Source of the DNA: Euclidia mi
Lineage: Eukaryota > Arthropoda > Insecta > Lepidoptera > Erebidae
DNA: 64,000 nt
Direction of reading: 5' to 3'
Assembly (NCBI GenBank): GCA_944739405.2
Contig: OX123187.2
Coordinates: forward strand, 77,546,450 to 77,610,449
Position 1 is the first letter of the stretch. Each line of letters starts with the position of its first letter. The notes under the pieces were generated by a model. It was not told where the DNA came from. It was given only the letters and a program-made list of their open reading frames with translations, and made no database searches. Below are positions 46,371 through 58,330 of the stretch, piece after piece. A program made the position numbers and the translations under genes.

Positions 46371-46469
46371 GGACAAGAAAGTGATCTTATAAGGGTTCCT
46401 TTTTTTACCTTGAGGTACGGAACCCTAAAAACGATCAAAAGTGTTGCTTTAAGTAATATAGAAGATTCA

Positions 46470-46712
46470 GACTGCCTCATTGGTCTCGCGGCATAAATGT
46501 GCACGTGGAATTGGGAGGTCTCGGGTTTGATTCCCGGGTCGGGCAAAGTGTTATTGGGTTTTTCCGTTAGGAAATTCTCAGAAGCAGCACGGAGTCTGGT
46601 AATGTGCCCGGTAAGGCAATAGGCTCGCCCCCTATTACGTGGGACTTAAAAATTCATGGCGAAATGAGGATGTAATATTACACCTCTGCCATCCCCTTCG
46701 GGGATATATATA
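46470..46712 (+). mobile_element. tRNA-derived SINE S2, stand-alone copy
   Basis: The head cattggtctcgcggcataaa and a near-B-box gggtttgattcccg are followed by the S2 body (agcagcacggagtctgg, cacctctgcc) ending ttcggggatata. It lacks the GCCGTGTGG module that precedes the head in the composite copies at 23600 and 26793. Confidence 0.8.
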
Positions 46713-47717
46713 TAAAATGAAAGTATTTGTGCAGCAACTGTAATTTTAAATACTGCAATTTTAAATCATTTCTGATTTATTTTGTTTACCTAGATACTTT
46801 AGTCGTTTTACAATTCGTACAGGTATGTATACTAAGAATTATAATACAAGATCTAGGTTAGTGGAGCACTGAGTTTTATTAAGGCTACATAAAATAAATT
46901 CTAAAAACTTCGAATTGTTTGCATCCAATGTTTATCATCTCTGAAAAAACAAGCGTCGTATATTATTCCCATGCCGAGAGGAACATACAATTTGACTTTC
47001 ACAAACATTTTCTACAACACTTCACCGAAACAAAAACAAACACAGCATTCATACACACCTTAAATTTGTATTCATTCATTATACATACATTAAATTTGTA
47101 TTCTATGTCCACAAGCTGTATATCAAATACAGGGTGCGCCCGTTCACGATAAGGTAATGGATATCCAAGAGAGAAAGCGCTATAAGTATACAAATGATGG
47201 ATCTTAGAGATGACATCACGTCTACGCATTGAGGAAAGTCATCGAGATTGAAGGGTGCAGCGGCGCTTTAAGGAATATGAAATCAGATGAAAATACAATA
47301 GTGATGTTGAAGATGCAGATATAGTCGCACTTTGTATGCCAGAGATATGATGACATAAGACAAGTATCATATCAAAGTAAGCAACTTCTGATGTCTTTTC
47401 TAAATTAACTTTATCCAATATGATTAATATGATAATAAATTGCACAGCGTGGATCGGGATGACATGCTGCGAATTTACTTACTGCTTGTTATTTTTGATG
47501 TATTATGTGCGAGAGATATTCGCGAGGAAAATCAGCTGAACTAAATTATCTCAACACGCAACTAAGGCCATTCATTTACTAGCTGTCATTCGTATTTTTA
47601 CTTACATCTTGTTGTGTATCTTAACATCCATAATCCTATTTAAACGAAACCAATCAGAAATCAATTTATTGAATTATATTTTATTTAAAACTTCTTACTC
47701 TCTCTGTGGTCGGTCCC
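46713..47717. other. Unassigned AT-rich region
   Basis: A short direct duplication of ttaaatttgtattc lies near 47061-47102. No gene is recognised. Confidence 0.35.
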
Positions 47718-48160
47718 TCATGACTTAGGATCATGGTCATCGGCGGATGTGGATGGTTTGCACTTGGTTTCGATGATCTGCCTCCACCGATGCATGTTCA
47801 TCGCGTCTCGGGCGACAGAGCAAAACATGGTTCATGATGGGCCTCTCACTTGATCGCTCCATCCGGTTGGGGACCGTCCCCGGGCTCGTTTACCCTCGGT
47901 GTTCCCAACAACGATCAGGTTTTCAAGGCTCTCTTCACCCCTCCTCATGATGTGGCCAAAGTAGGTCAATATGCGCTGCTGTGCGGTGGAAAGGCGATTT
48001 TGGATACGAAGCTGCGAAAGGATAGATGCATTGGTGCGCTTGGCGGTCCAAAGTATCCTCAGCATGCGTTTCCAGCACCACATCGCGAATGCATCAATCC
48101 TTTGCCGTTCTCTGGCTCGTATTGTTCATGTTTCCTTTCCAAAACTTCTTACATATAACA
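47718..48160 (-). pseudogene. RTE-type LINE reverse transcriptase, C-terminal remnant
   Basis: The minus-strand frame 48158-47832 reads RERQRIDAFAMWCWKRMLRI, WTAKRTNASILSQL, QRILTYFGHIMRR, SLENLIVVGNTEGKRARGRS. After a frameshift, ARDAMNMHRWRQIIET and DHDPK lead to a stop at 47718. This is the standard RTE C-terminal block. The RT palm is absent, and the piece is 5'-truncated. Confidence 0.85.
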
Positions 48161-48850
48161 AAAAATATGTAAGTACAAGGGCAGATGATGGCCAAAGCAT
48201 TCTCTACCAGTCAACCTTTATGTAGTGTAGAGACGAGAGATCGAGAGTATCTACCTAAAGATCATAATATTTTTATTTATTGGCGAGTCCTGTTTGTTTT
48301 TTATTTGTGTATATTTAAATGGTCTTAAAACACAGACAAATACATATTGCACACTAATCACCATTCTTTTGGGTCGCGCAGGTAAGTATTCTGTGAAAAT
48401 CCTAAATATTTTTCATATCTGGTTAGACTGTAAAGTGGGCCGACCTTCAAGGTGACTTTCTTTCGTTGCTAACTAGCTCTATCTCTCTCGATGGATACTC
48501 TTTATATATTTTAACTTCATTTATTTACAAGCTTTGACACAATTTTTATCACACAATATTCATATCAAAGTCGTTTGCATGTGCTAATTAATATTCATTC
48601 GTCGACCAGTTTCAAAGTTATAGGCTAGAAAAACACGTAATGTCCAACTAGTTTATGTAGGTACATCAAGCTTAAGCATTGATAGATTTGCTCATATTTG
48701 CCGTGTATTACCTATGTAAATATATATCTGGTTGTATTTAATAATTTGTATTTTGAAATACCTATATGGGTACGTGTAATTTTCCAACCCGATAATAAGT
48801 TTTAAAATATTAAGTCACCGTGACGGCGACGGACTAGGAATTAAATGCAT
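48161..48850. other. Spacer, nothing recognised
   Basis: AT-rich sequence with no supported feature. Confidence 0.35.
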
Positions 48851-49062
48851 CACCACCCAATTTCATTTTGGTGGGTGTCATACAACGAAACACACGAAGC
48901 AAATAGTAACTTGCGGAAAACTCGACATTAAAACCTTTGCGATTCCATTCGCCAGCGTGGTATAGTAGGCCAAATCCTCCTTTTGGCTCCCAATGTTGTT
49001 CTGACGGAAATAAGGAGAGCCTTATGTCCAGCAGTGGACTACAAAAAACTGATGATGAAACA
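48851..49062 (+). mobile_element. LINE 3'-tail fragment
   Basis: Contains 'gccttatgtccagcagtgga' then 'ctacaaaaaactgatgatga', the common lepidopteran LINE tail with a short repeat end, preceded by a diverged body. Confidence 0.5.
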
Positions 49063-49205
49063 TAACATAACATAACTTCACGCCTTTTTATTTTCCAAGG
49101 GGTAGGCAGAGGTGTATTACACACCCACACTTCGCCAGTTATGTTTCGGTTTCGGTTCCCAATGTTATAGAGGGTGAGCCTATTGCCAACTAACGGGCAC
49201 ATTTT
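49063..49205 (-). mobile_element. SINE S2 fragment, minus orientation
   Basis: Reverse of the S2 body: 'aaggggtaggcagaggtgta', '...cacccacacttcgcca', 'agcctattgcc', 'cgggcacatttt'. The head is missing. It abuts the LINE tail at 49062. Confidence 0.6.
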
Positions 49206-49582
49206 CATGAAAATTTACTTAATAGATATAAAAGAAATCAGAAATTTAGATCGACGACACATTCACTAATTTGCTCGTTTCAACACCTTCACCGATTTAA
49301 TATTCACGTTAGCCAAATATTCTCAATGGCTCATTGGAATAGCAAATGCCCAAACTCGTGCAAATCTAGAAACCATTTCAATAATCCGCCTCATATATTT
49401 TGAATGATTGCAATTTAAAGGAGCTTGGTTGATTGTTGGTGCGAATATAGCTGCAGTATAATGTTCGAAGTCTGCGAGGTAATCTGAGCCCAAAATTTGA
49501 GACTAGTTTCGAAATATATGTGAGGTTTTGGGTGGTGTAAATTTATAGAATTTGGAAGTTACAGACAATTTTTTTCAGTATA
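49206..49582. other. Spacer, nothing recognised
   Basis: No feature supported. Confidence 0.35.
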
Positions 49583-51715
49583 TTGATAGCAAGATTTGAA
49601 AGGTTCGATGGTATAAATGATATGGAAGAATTATGGCAGGCCTTTAAAGAAGAGGTAGTATGTGTAGCGTCTGAAGTATGTGGTGTGATCAAGAGAAGGA
49701 AAATAGGAAAGTTAAGAATACATGGTGGACAAGGATGTACAATCAGCAGTGTCGGAGAAGAAGAAAGCTTGGTCAGATTGATTGGCTGCCAGAGCAAATG
49801 AAAGAATGGGAAAAGCAATGAGTATAGACATAGATGAAGCAAGAACGGAGTTTCTTAGGTCAAAAATAATAGTGAAAGAAATGAAAAAGAAAAAATTAAA
49901 GAAATTAAAATGAAAAAAGAGGAAAAAGAAGATGAGTTTGATAGCAGATAATATGACGATTTCCAGAGGAAAATTAAGTTTTTTTGGAAATCCGTTCGTG
50001 TATTTCGAGGAAGAACTCAATCCTCAGAACACACATCCATCAGAGACGAGAATGGAAAGATAATAAATGGTGAATCGTGCGTGTTGAAGAGATGGAAAGA
50101 GTATTTTGAAAGTTTATTTGTAAGAACGGCGACAGAGACACCAATAGCTGAAATGAATGGTAATGATAGCAATGATGAATGCGTTATTCGCGTGGATGAG
50201 ATCGTGAAGGCACTGGGAAGTATAAAAAGAGGTAAGGCTGCAGGATATGATAGGATTACAGACGAAATGCTGAAAGCTGGACAGGGCATCATAGTTGGTC
50301 AGTTGCAGCGGTTAAATAACTTGTGCTGGAGCACCGGCCGAGTACCTAATGACTGGTCCATAGCTGTAGTTTTGCCTCTTTATAAAGGAAAAGGCTCGCA
50401 ACAAGACTGCAAAAACTATAGAGGCATTAGCCTTCTTAGCATTGTTGGCAAATTGTATGCAAAGGTACTTATTGAAAGAGTTATGGAAGTTACCGACAAG
50501 AAAATATGGGATGTACAAGCGGAATTCCGAAAGGGTATGGGATGCACGGATCATGTTCTTTCCTTGCGAAGCATAGCCGAAAAGATTTTGGCCAAAGGTC
50601 AAAAGGTCTATTGCGCATTCGTGGATTTAGAAAAGGCTTACGATAAAGTGGTGAGGAATGAAATGTGGTCGGTGCTGTCAATGAATGGGGTGGACAGCAG
50701 CCTCATTCGAGCTCTGAAATCGCTTTATGAGGATTCTAGAGCTTGTGTGAGGATAAACGGGGCATATGCTGACTGATTTACCATCGAGAAAGGTGTTAGA
50801 CAGGGATGTGTAGCGTCGCCGTGGCTGTTTAACCTCTTCATGGACAGTTGTTTGCAAGATTTAAAACATAGTGATTGCGGATTAAGGATGAATGGGTTAC
50901 TCGTCAAGTGCCTCCTTTATGCTGATGATCAGGAGGAGTTGCAGGGTGATGGTAACAATCATGCATGATGCATTAGAAAGGAAAGGAATGAAAGTGAATG
51001 TAAGTGAAACGAATGTCATGGTTTTTGAAAAGGAAGAATGCGTTACGGCTTGTAATGTATTGATCGATGTACAGCGAGTGGAATAAGTGAATGAGTTTGT
51101 TTACTTAATTACGTTGTTTACAAGAGATAATGAAGAAGACTTTGAAAGGAGAGTTAATGCAGGCAATAGTGTGAATGGAGCTCTGAAGGCGTTTATGAAC
51201 AGTCAAAACGTGTCCAAAAAGGCACGTTTGGCTGTACATAGAGGTGTGTTAATGCCTACCCTTATGTATGGTAGTGAAAATTGGGTATGGCAGAAGAGAT
51301 TTGAAAGTAGAATAAATGCTGCAGAAATGAGAGCACTGAGAAGTTATGTGTGGTGTATCTTTGACCGACAGAGTAAAGAATTGTGTGATACGAGAGTGGT
51401 GTGGGGTAAAAGAAGATGTAGTGACAAGCATTGAGAAAGGCATGTTAAGATGATTTGGGCACGTGGAGAGGATGGATGACGAAAGACTGACGAAGAAGAT
51501 ATATAAGGCAAGTGTGAATGGGACAGGACAAAGGGGAAGACCTAGGCGGACGTTCTCTGACCAAAATGGAGACATCCTGAAAAAAGGACAAGTCAGAAGT
51601 ACCCTTAACAGAAGAGCATGCATGAGAAACTTGATGGGAGTGAAGCAAATGGCGTTCCGTAGTCTCTGCCTACCTCTCCGGGAAACATGCGTGAGTCTAT
51701 AGATAGTATTATATT
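49583..51715 (+). pseudogene. LINE family L2, copy C: nearly complete reverse transcriptase region, broken
   Basis: In order: a pre-RT region (MEELWQAFKEEVVCVASEVC, 49621), a lysine-rich coil, LKRWKEYFESLF (50084), KAAGYDRITDEMLKAG, NYRGISLLSIVGKLY, QAEFRKGMGCTDHVLSLRSI, CAFVDLEKAYDKV, then a TGA at 50774 in place of a likely Trp, GVRQGCVASPWLFNLFMD, and LLYADDQ with a short deletion after it. Then come KGMKVNVSETNVMVF, the thumb, RLAVHRGVLMPTLMYGSENW, RMDDERLTKKIYK and a C-terminus ending near 51700. The endonuclease is missing. The FVDLEKAYDKV and GVRQGC forms differ from the CR1 copies, so this is a separate family. At least five lesions make it inactive. Confidence 0.9.
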
Positions 51716-51955
51716 ATACAATATTATTTCTGACTTGTATACAATTATGTCAAATAAATTGAATCATCATCATCGTGATATATATAATTACTTGTCCTGA
51801 CTAAAACTAAAGAACTAAAAAGCACATTTAATTGTTTGCAGAGCACAAAAAACCAAAGCTAGAAACATAGTATTTGGGCAGCGGATATTCTTTAAGCCAT
51901 TAAGAATGCATTTATTACAGCATATATCATTACGTGCAATACAAATATTTGGCAA

Positions 51956-52110
51956 CTAGCTGTGCCCGCGACTCCGTTCGCGCTGAATTTGTCTTTTCAT
52001 TAGGCTACAGAATTGATACCCAAAATGTTTTAAGTTACATATAATACCTATACATAATACCTATTGAATAGTGTAGATGTAGAAGTCCTGAAAATAGATC
52101 AAAAGACTTT
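51956..52110 (-). mobile_element. Helitron-type 3' end, minus orientation
   Basis: The plus strand reads aactagctgtgcccgcgact; on the minus strand this is the '...cgcgggcacagctag' terminus followed by T. The internal part is short and decayed. Confidence 0.55.
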
Positions 52111-53040
52111 CACTTGTTCGTGCGAGTCCACACTGCGAAGTTACCAATCGCTAGTAAAAGATCAGATAATGCCTGTGCATCTTCGTTGCCTCATAATCAT
52201 GCTCGCATATTTAATGTAAAATGCATAGCGATAATACAATCCCATAAAGACATAAAGACATATTTATTTCTGCATTTTGGTTGTTTACAACACTTATACA
52301 TGTCACCCTATTCTAGATGATGCCGGCTTTTCCTAGCTAAATGACTTCTTGAGAAGAAAAGCCGAAACAAACTCAGAGTCATTGCTTTTTTGTCTCTTCA
52401 ATGTCTTTAGTCTTTTCTTGATCTTTTAAAGTCCAGGCAAAAAAAGGGTTTAGTATGCAAGTGCAATGCAGCTAATCATCTGACGCTTTTGACTGACTCA
52501 GCCCACTGATGGCCCGCATTCAACAGCAATCGTACGGCTCAACCTTGATTGAGGGAACCAGCACGATCTGTATCACTATGCCTCCACGCCATCAGAAGGT
52601 GTATGCATAAGCATGTCAGCCTAAGCCATCAGACAGGTTGCTACAACTATTTGCTTATATGTTTAATAATGCCCACATCGTACTCACAACTTTACATGCT
52701 AATACATAGTAAAATAGATGTCGTACACAATATGTAAAATTATAAAAAAATTAAACAATAAAATGTCATATATTTAAATGTCAAAAAATATTATTGAATG
52801 TCAATTTAAGAATGTCTAAAAAATAAAATAATAATATATTACTTAAGTAATTTTAAATGTCAAAAGAAAATAACAATGTCAAAACAAAATAAATAAAATT
52901 ACAAATGTCAAATCAAAAATGTCAGAATGTAAAGATATAAGTACTACAAAATGTAAATAAAAATAGTATGTCACTTATTTCAAAATGTCAAAATTCATAA
53001 TGTCAATTCATAATTTAATGTCAATTCATAATTTTTAAAC

Positions 53041-55900
53041 TCAATTCCACGCGTTTTTGTCTGCTAAAAAATCTTTAACTGTGTAATAAGCTTTTGAACA
53101 CAAGCTCTGTTTAATAAATACTTTGAATTTATTAATACTTAGTTCCTGAATATTACCTAGAATTTTGTTATAAAAACTTATGCTTTGACACTTGACTTGT
53201 ATGAGTTACTTATTTTTTGTAGTCTAGTTGAAGGTAGAACAAGTTTGTTTTTGTTTCGTGTATTTATTTTATGAATGTCGCTGAATTTAGAAAACATATT
53301 ATTATTTATATTTTTCCTGACATATAACAAGTTCTCATAAATGTATTGAGATGCGACAGTCATTATCTTAATTTCTTTAATTTTTACCCTCAGTGAATGC
53401 CTTGAACCAAGACTGTAGATTGCACGAATAGCCCGCTTCTGCAGTACAAACACAGTTTGAATGTCAGCTGCGTTGCCCCATAATAAAATGCCATATGACA
53501 TTATGCTGTGGAAATAACTAAAATATACTATCTGGCTGTATCTCTATCAGTTAACTGACGAATTTTATAAACCGCGCACGCTGCAGAGCTAAGTCTATTC
53601 GACAACTGACCTATATGTGGGCCCCACTGTAGCCTAGAATCTAAGGTTACGCCTAAGAATACGGTGTTATCTATAAGATCCAACTCTTCTCCATTCAAAC
53701 ATATGTTAGGTTTAACTTGTTTTACATTCGGTCTTGAAAATCGTATACATTTTGTTTTTCTTTCATTTAACAGTAAATTGTTAGCAGTAAACCATTGAAC
53801 TACTTTAGAGAGAGCGTTATTTACATCGTCATTATTTGATGGTTCTCGTCTAAGTTTAAAGATAAGTGATGTATCATCAGCAAATAACACTATATCTTCA
53901 TTTTTTTGCATAATATATGGCAAATCATTAATATATACAAGGAAAAGGAATGGACCAAGAATTGAACCTTGCGGCACTCCCTTTGTGACCACTGAACCCA
54001 TAGAAACTTTTCCATTTACCTCAACTCTCTGTATCCTATACTCAAATATGATGTTAGGAGATCCAAAGCAGTGTTCTTAACTCCATAGTAATGTAATTTC
54101 CTGATCAATGTTTCATGAAAAACGCAATCAAAAGCCTTAGATAAGTCACAAAAGACTCCTAGAGCATCATGCGACTCCTCCCAGGCATCAAAAATACTAT
54201 CTTAAAGCTCAACTCCAGCATCGGTAGTTGAGCGATCCCTAGTAAAACCAAATTGTTTTTCATGTAACAGCTTATTGTTATTAAAATGAGTTTGAAGCTG
54301 GCCTAGAATTAATTTTTCAAAAATTTTACTAAACGTGGGTAGCACAGATATTGGCCTATAATTTGTGGGGTCAGATGTGCTACCTGATTTAAATAACGGA
54401 ATTACTTTACTACTTTTCATTTGATCAGGAAACACACCACAGTCAATGCATCTATTGAAAATCATTGCCAGTTCAGGTGCTACTGTGTTGATTATGGATT
54501 TCGTAATCACAACAGAATTGCCCCAAAGATCACTAGTCTTCTTCAAATTAAGGGTATTAAAAGTTTTTACAATATATTTGTCAGTGACATAACTAAATCT
54601 AAATTCAATGTTACACCTATTGACATTTTGTTTTAATAGAGATTCGGCGTCATTGGGGGATGAGTTCAGGGATTTAGTGGTTGAGACTGGAATGTCTGTG
54701 AAGAAATTTTCAAATGCTGTGGCAACCTCAAAATCTGATTTTATTATCTTTTTATTTACTTGAAGCGTGTAATCGTTACTTTTAATCTTGACCCTTCCAG
54801 TCTCATGGTTTATAATATCCCACGTTGCTTATATTTTATTGTCACTGTTTCTAATTTTTGATTTTAAATAAAGTGTCATAGCTTCACGACAAATCTTTTT
54901 AAATAACTTAGAATAATTTCTTAAGTATTGACAACATTTTTCATAATTTTTATTAATTACTTTCTGTTCATATAATTCGTAAAGCTTTTTTCTACTTTTA
55001 TAAATTCCAGTGGTTGCCCATTCACTGAAGGATGTAGTACCAGCAACTGAGATTCTCTTAGGGACAAAGATAGAACTAAATATAGTACAGTACATGTCAA
55101 AGAAAGAATTGTACAACTTATTGGGATCGTTATTATGGCATAAGTATGGTAGTGTACTTGTGAGTTTATCCTTAAGTCCCTCCAGACGACGCAAAGTTTT
55201 TGGCACCACACTCAATTCCTTTCTACCTACTTTTTTAGACTGCATAGCAAATGTTATAGATTGTCCACAATGATCTGATGTTAATTTGTTAATTATTTGC
55301 TTTCTAACTGGTATAATATCTGTAAATATATTGTCTATACAAGTAAATGTCGTGGAAGTTATCCTGGTGGGTTCCAAAAATAAGCATGCAAGATTATATG
55401 ATTTGAACAAATTCTTAATTTTGTGGCAATTCAGGGAATCTTCGAGTAAATTAAAATTAAAATCGCCACCTACTATTATAGATTTATTTTGTTGGCATAA
55501 CTTCCGTAACACATCATCCATGACACTTTCAAAGTTATCATAGAAGGACGGTGGTGGCCTATACACACTCAACACAACAAGTTGGTCCAACTCCACACAG
55601 GCTATTTCAACTGTCTGTTCAACAGAGAAACTAACAATGTCACTACGATTCTTAAATTTAAGCAGCTTGTTAACTAAAATCAACGATCCACCATGTATTG
55701 CATTTTGTCTGCTGAACGAACTACCAACTAGATGGTTATTAAAATTGCACATGAACTGGTGATCTTTAAGCCAATGTTCTGTTATACACAAAACATCTAC
55801 GCATTCGCCGTTCATGATCAACTCCACTTCTTAATCTTTATTTGACATACCTTGTATATTTTGATGTACCAGTTTTAATACTTGCAAATTTCTAAATGTA
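53041..55900 (-). pseudogene. CR1 ORF2 (APE endonuclease and reverse transcriptase), copy P4, broken
   Basis: The N-terminus near 55900 reads LKLVHQNIQGMSNKD, followed by a stop at 55831. The frame 55827-54829 then covers ITEHWL, YRPPPSFYDN, GGDFNFNLLE, IDNIFTDIIP, SDHCGQ and the linker. After a stop, 54546-54202 has NYRPISVLPTFSKIFEKLI and FGFTRDRSTTD; a one-base loss follows. CDLSKAFDC lies around 54150. The frame 54001-53528 holds GVPQGSILGPFLFLVYINDLP and LFADDTSLIF; a further frameshift leads to 53501-53178, YGILLWGNAAD and the C-terminus. The 2-base deletion at FLFL.YINDLP seen in P1-P3 is absent here. All catalytic motifs are recognisable, but at least five lesions break the gene. Confidence 0.9.
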
Positions 55901-55988
55901 TTATAAGTTGAATTGGGCTTATTCGTACATACCAGCCCATTATTAATGAAAGTGTTATTGCAAGAGGTATTCTCTATTGTCGAACTAT

Positions 55989-57235
55989 TTAATTTAAATT
56001 AATAGAAATGTCAGACTGTGTAGCCAAAATATTGGCTGAATCATTATAAATGTCATTTTGTTGCTGTATAGGGGCAACACGTTTATTAGCCAAATTCTTG
56101 GCTGAAATGTCAATACAAAATGCTAGCGACTCAGCTAGTTGTCTTTTATAATAAGAATTCAGATAACAAGTATCTTGCGTCAAATGTAAAGCTTTACTAA
56201 CATCATTGTTAGAGTCAAAAACATGAAATTGATCGTTATTGTATGACCAACTACACAAATTTATATTAAGACTATGTCCAATATTATTTTCTTTCTGTGG
56301 CAACCCTTTACTGAAAGGTAATGTGAGCATAATAATTTGATTTAAATTTAATTCACATAATTTACTGTAATAATAGAATAAAAGTCTTTTATTTAAAGAT
56401 CCTCTTTTACCAAGTAGAATCAATAAAGTTGTATCCTGGTCAAAATTGAAGTTTATAATTTTATCTAAAATAGCAATGGAACTTAACCCAGGCAAACAGT
56501 AGTTCATCACTAACCCATCACTATATGTGTTTGCCAACAACTGACCCATACCTTTTCCAATCTCATCACTAAATATTATCACTTTATTTTGATTTTGTAA
56601 TATAGTTTTACTGTCTAGTTTGTTATTTTTTAATTTATTTACAGTGTGTTTAATATTTGATTTTGTATTGTTTATAGAACTATTTAGCAAAACCGGGTTA
56701 CATGTTGGCAATGAGCAAGCTGGCGAGTGTTGGAGGTTGAACGGGATGTCATTGTTCAATGGTATTGAGCATTCGTTACTATTTGATGCCACCAACTCAT
56801 TCATTGCATGAACCACCAGCTCATCGAACAGACTTTGACTTGCCGTCGTAGTGATCTGATCTTGGGTGAATTCTAGATGACTTATTCTACTGTTTGCCTC
56901 ATGTAACTGTTTGTCTAAGAATTGTATACGGTCAAGGGCTTGTTCATACTGCAAACTACACTCGGCAAACCCGTCCACAATGAGCTCCAGCTCATTGTGG
57001 ACTGGGACTCCAGTCCATCCCGAGCACTCATGGCATCAGAGAATTGATTATGTAGCTGAGCCATTTCATATTTTAAGCTCTTATTTTTTTCCAGTAAGTT
57101 CAACATTTCTTTCTCATTATCTTCTCTTACCTCTATCAGTTTGTTACACAACTCCTTAGAGGCCTTTAATTCAATTAAAGCCAGTTGGAGTTTAGACTCT
57201 TCCTGGCGAGCCAAAGCTTTACGAGTCATAATCAT
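55989..57235 (-). pseudogene. CR1 ORF1, copy P4, one frameshift
   Basis: Starts MIMTRKALARQEESKLQLAL (57235) with a long coiled coil to RDGLE (about 57010). A 23-base inverted duplication (palindrome 56973-57002) shifts the frame. The rest is open from 56978 to the stop at 55989: DRIQFLDKQLHEANSR coil, an apparent in-frame loss of about 375 bp relative to P1 (joined at VVHA|MNELV), then VIIFSDEIGKGMGQLLANTY, NYCLPGLSSIAILDKI, LLILLGKRGSLNKRLLF, and the end SINLN. The globular part has the pattern of the CR1 ORF1 SGNH/esterase-like domain, with SDE at the usual GDS position. ORF1 proteins bind element RNA. Confidence 0.75.
56973..57002. repeat. 30-bp perfect quasi-palindrome in ORF1
   Basis: 14-base arms with a 2-base centre (gtccacaatgagct/agctcattgtggac). 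One arm is native sequence, shared with P1 at 17171-17184; the other is an insertion that shifts the ORF1 frame. Confidence 0.95.
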
Positions 57236-57300
57236 AGTGAAAAGAGAGAAATACACGTAGTTCAAAGAAAGTAAAGGAGAAGATTGTAATAGTAGTAATA

Positions 57301-58068
57301 GTAGGGTTTAAGGCTAAATATTATTGTAAGAAAGAACTGCTGATCTCGTCCAAAGTTGTGTAACCAACTTACAAGGTTTAGGTTAAGTTTATTTATTTTT
57401 ACTATTTATAGGTGGTTATTTAGGAACTTGATAGCACTTTTTATTTGGAAATATACTAATTAACACTATTTTATACGTATAAGTTGATTTTAAATAGTAG
57501 TTACAATGTTATACCTGTTTGAAAAATGACAATGCAAATTTAGCCGGTAGATTGGTTGTCAAATATGAAATTACAATAAACTCACCTTATTTTTATAGAA
57601 AACATTAATACGTTTATAGATTAATACAAATAACACATTTATTAAGCAATTAACTTGTAATTAGCTTTAATTATTCGATTATTTTATATTTTTACTTGTA
57701 AAAAATACGGGACAAGGTCGGATCAGCTGTTAGCCTTAGTGTTGCCTATACCATAGTTATGAACTCTTTAGACAGGCTCTAATTTCATCAGCCTTTGTCT
57801 TATGTTGTATGGTGGTATAACAGACAGAGCCTAATGAAAATCGCCACGAAAAAGTACCTACAGTTATGCCTATGGGTTCATCATTTTGCTTGATATCCTT
57901 TGGTTTGTGATCTACATGCTTAGACCACTTCACGGTTTGCCATCGTATATTCATCTCATATGACAAGATGACAATAATAATCTTAGCTTTGTCACTGCTT
58001 TTAGAGATATGTATAACAAACAGAAATCTGCGTGGTCCAAGTCGATCGGAATTTTAAACATTATAGGC
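57301..58068. other. Unassigned region
   Basis: A 70-codon minus-strand frame at 57757-57966 (MNIRWQTVKWSKHVDHKPKD in part) looks protein-like in composition, but I recognise no family and see no splice context. Confidence 0.3.
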
Positions 58069-58150
58069 ACTTTTTAGGATTCTTTATCCAAAAAAAATCG
58101 GAACCCTGATAGATTCGCCATATCTGTCTGTCTGTCTGTACTTCCGTCAC
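58069..58150 (-). repeat. MITE-like repeat M1, right-end fragment, minus orientation
   Basis: Has 'ctttttaggattctttatcc' and 'ggaaccctgatag', then '(tctg)n', the reverse of the M1 right end. Confidence 0.5.
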
Positions 58151-58180
58151 AGCCATCTAATACCGAAACCATACACTACA

Positions 58181-58330
58181 TCTATACTATAATAAAACTG
58201 TAGAGGTGAAAAAGTCTGTACATTAAAGATATTTTGACGAAAATTTGCTAAAAAATCTAGGAATATGCTAAAAAGCAATACTTGATATTTTTTAGAATTT
58301 ATGTCTGTCTGTCTGTCTGTCCGACGTCTT
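58181..58330 (+). mobile_element. Helitron-type 5' end fragment
   Basis: Starts TCTATACTATAATAAAAC after A, followed by 'gtagaggtgaaaaagtctgt' and a tctgtctg run. The 3' end is not identified. Confidence 0.45.

Larger units (their letters stand above)
45761..46431 (+). repeat. MITE-like repeat M1, copy 2, containing a 176-bp hairpin
   Basis: The left end 'attcgggcaagtgcgagtct' and right end 'gtacggaaccctaaaaa' match the 33201 repeat. An 11-bp subterminal inverted repeat is at 45800-45810 and 46415-46425. The interior holds a long hairpin (45954-46129) and an (acag)n microsatellite (46336-46370). Confidence 0.7.
52241..57300 (-). mobile_element. CR1-type LINE copy P4, near full length without the extreme 5' end
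   Basis: Runs from the ORF1 start (57235) to the octamer tail (cataaaga repeats at 52243-52258, i.e. tctttatg on the minus strand). The 3'UTR, 52260-53040, has many tgaca/tgtca motifs, as in P2/P3, but lacks the composite SINE. It is diverged from P1-P3 in sequence and lesions, so it is an independent copy and a useful reference for the family. Confidence 0.9.

Noticed and set aside
49543..50292. Minus-strand frames
   Set aside because: They lie antisense to the well-supported plus-strand LINE L2 copy C.
57757..57966. 70-codon minus-strand frame
   Set aside because: Composition is protein-like, but I cannot assign a family or find flanking exons, so it is only mentioned in the region note.
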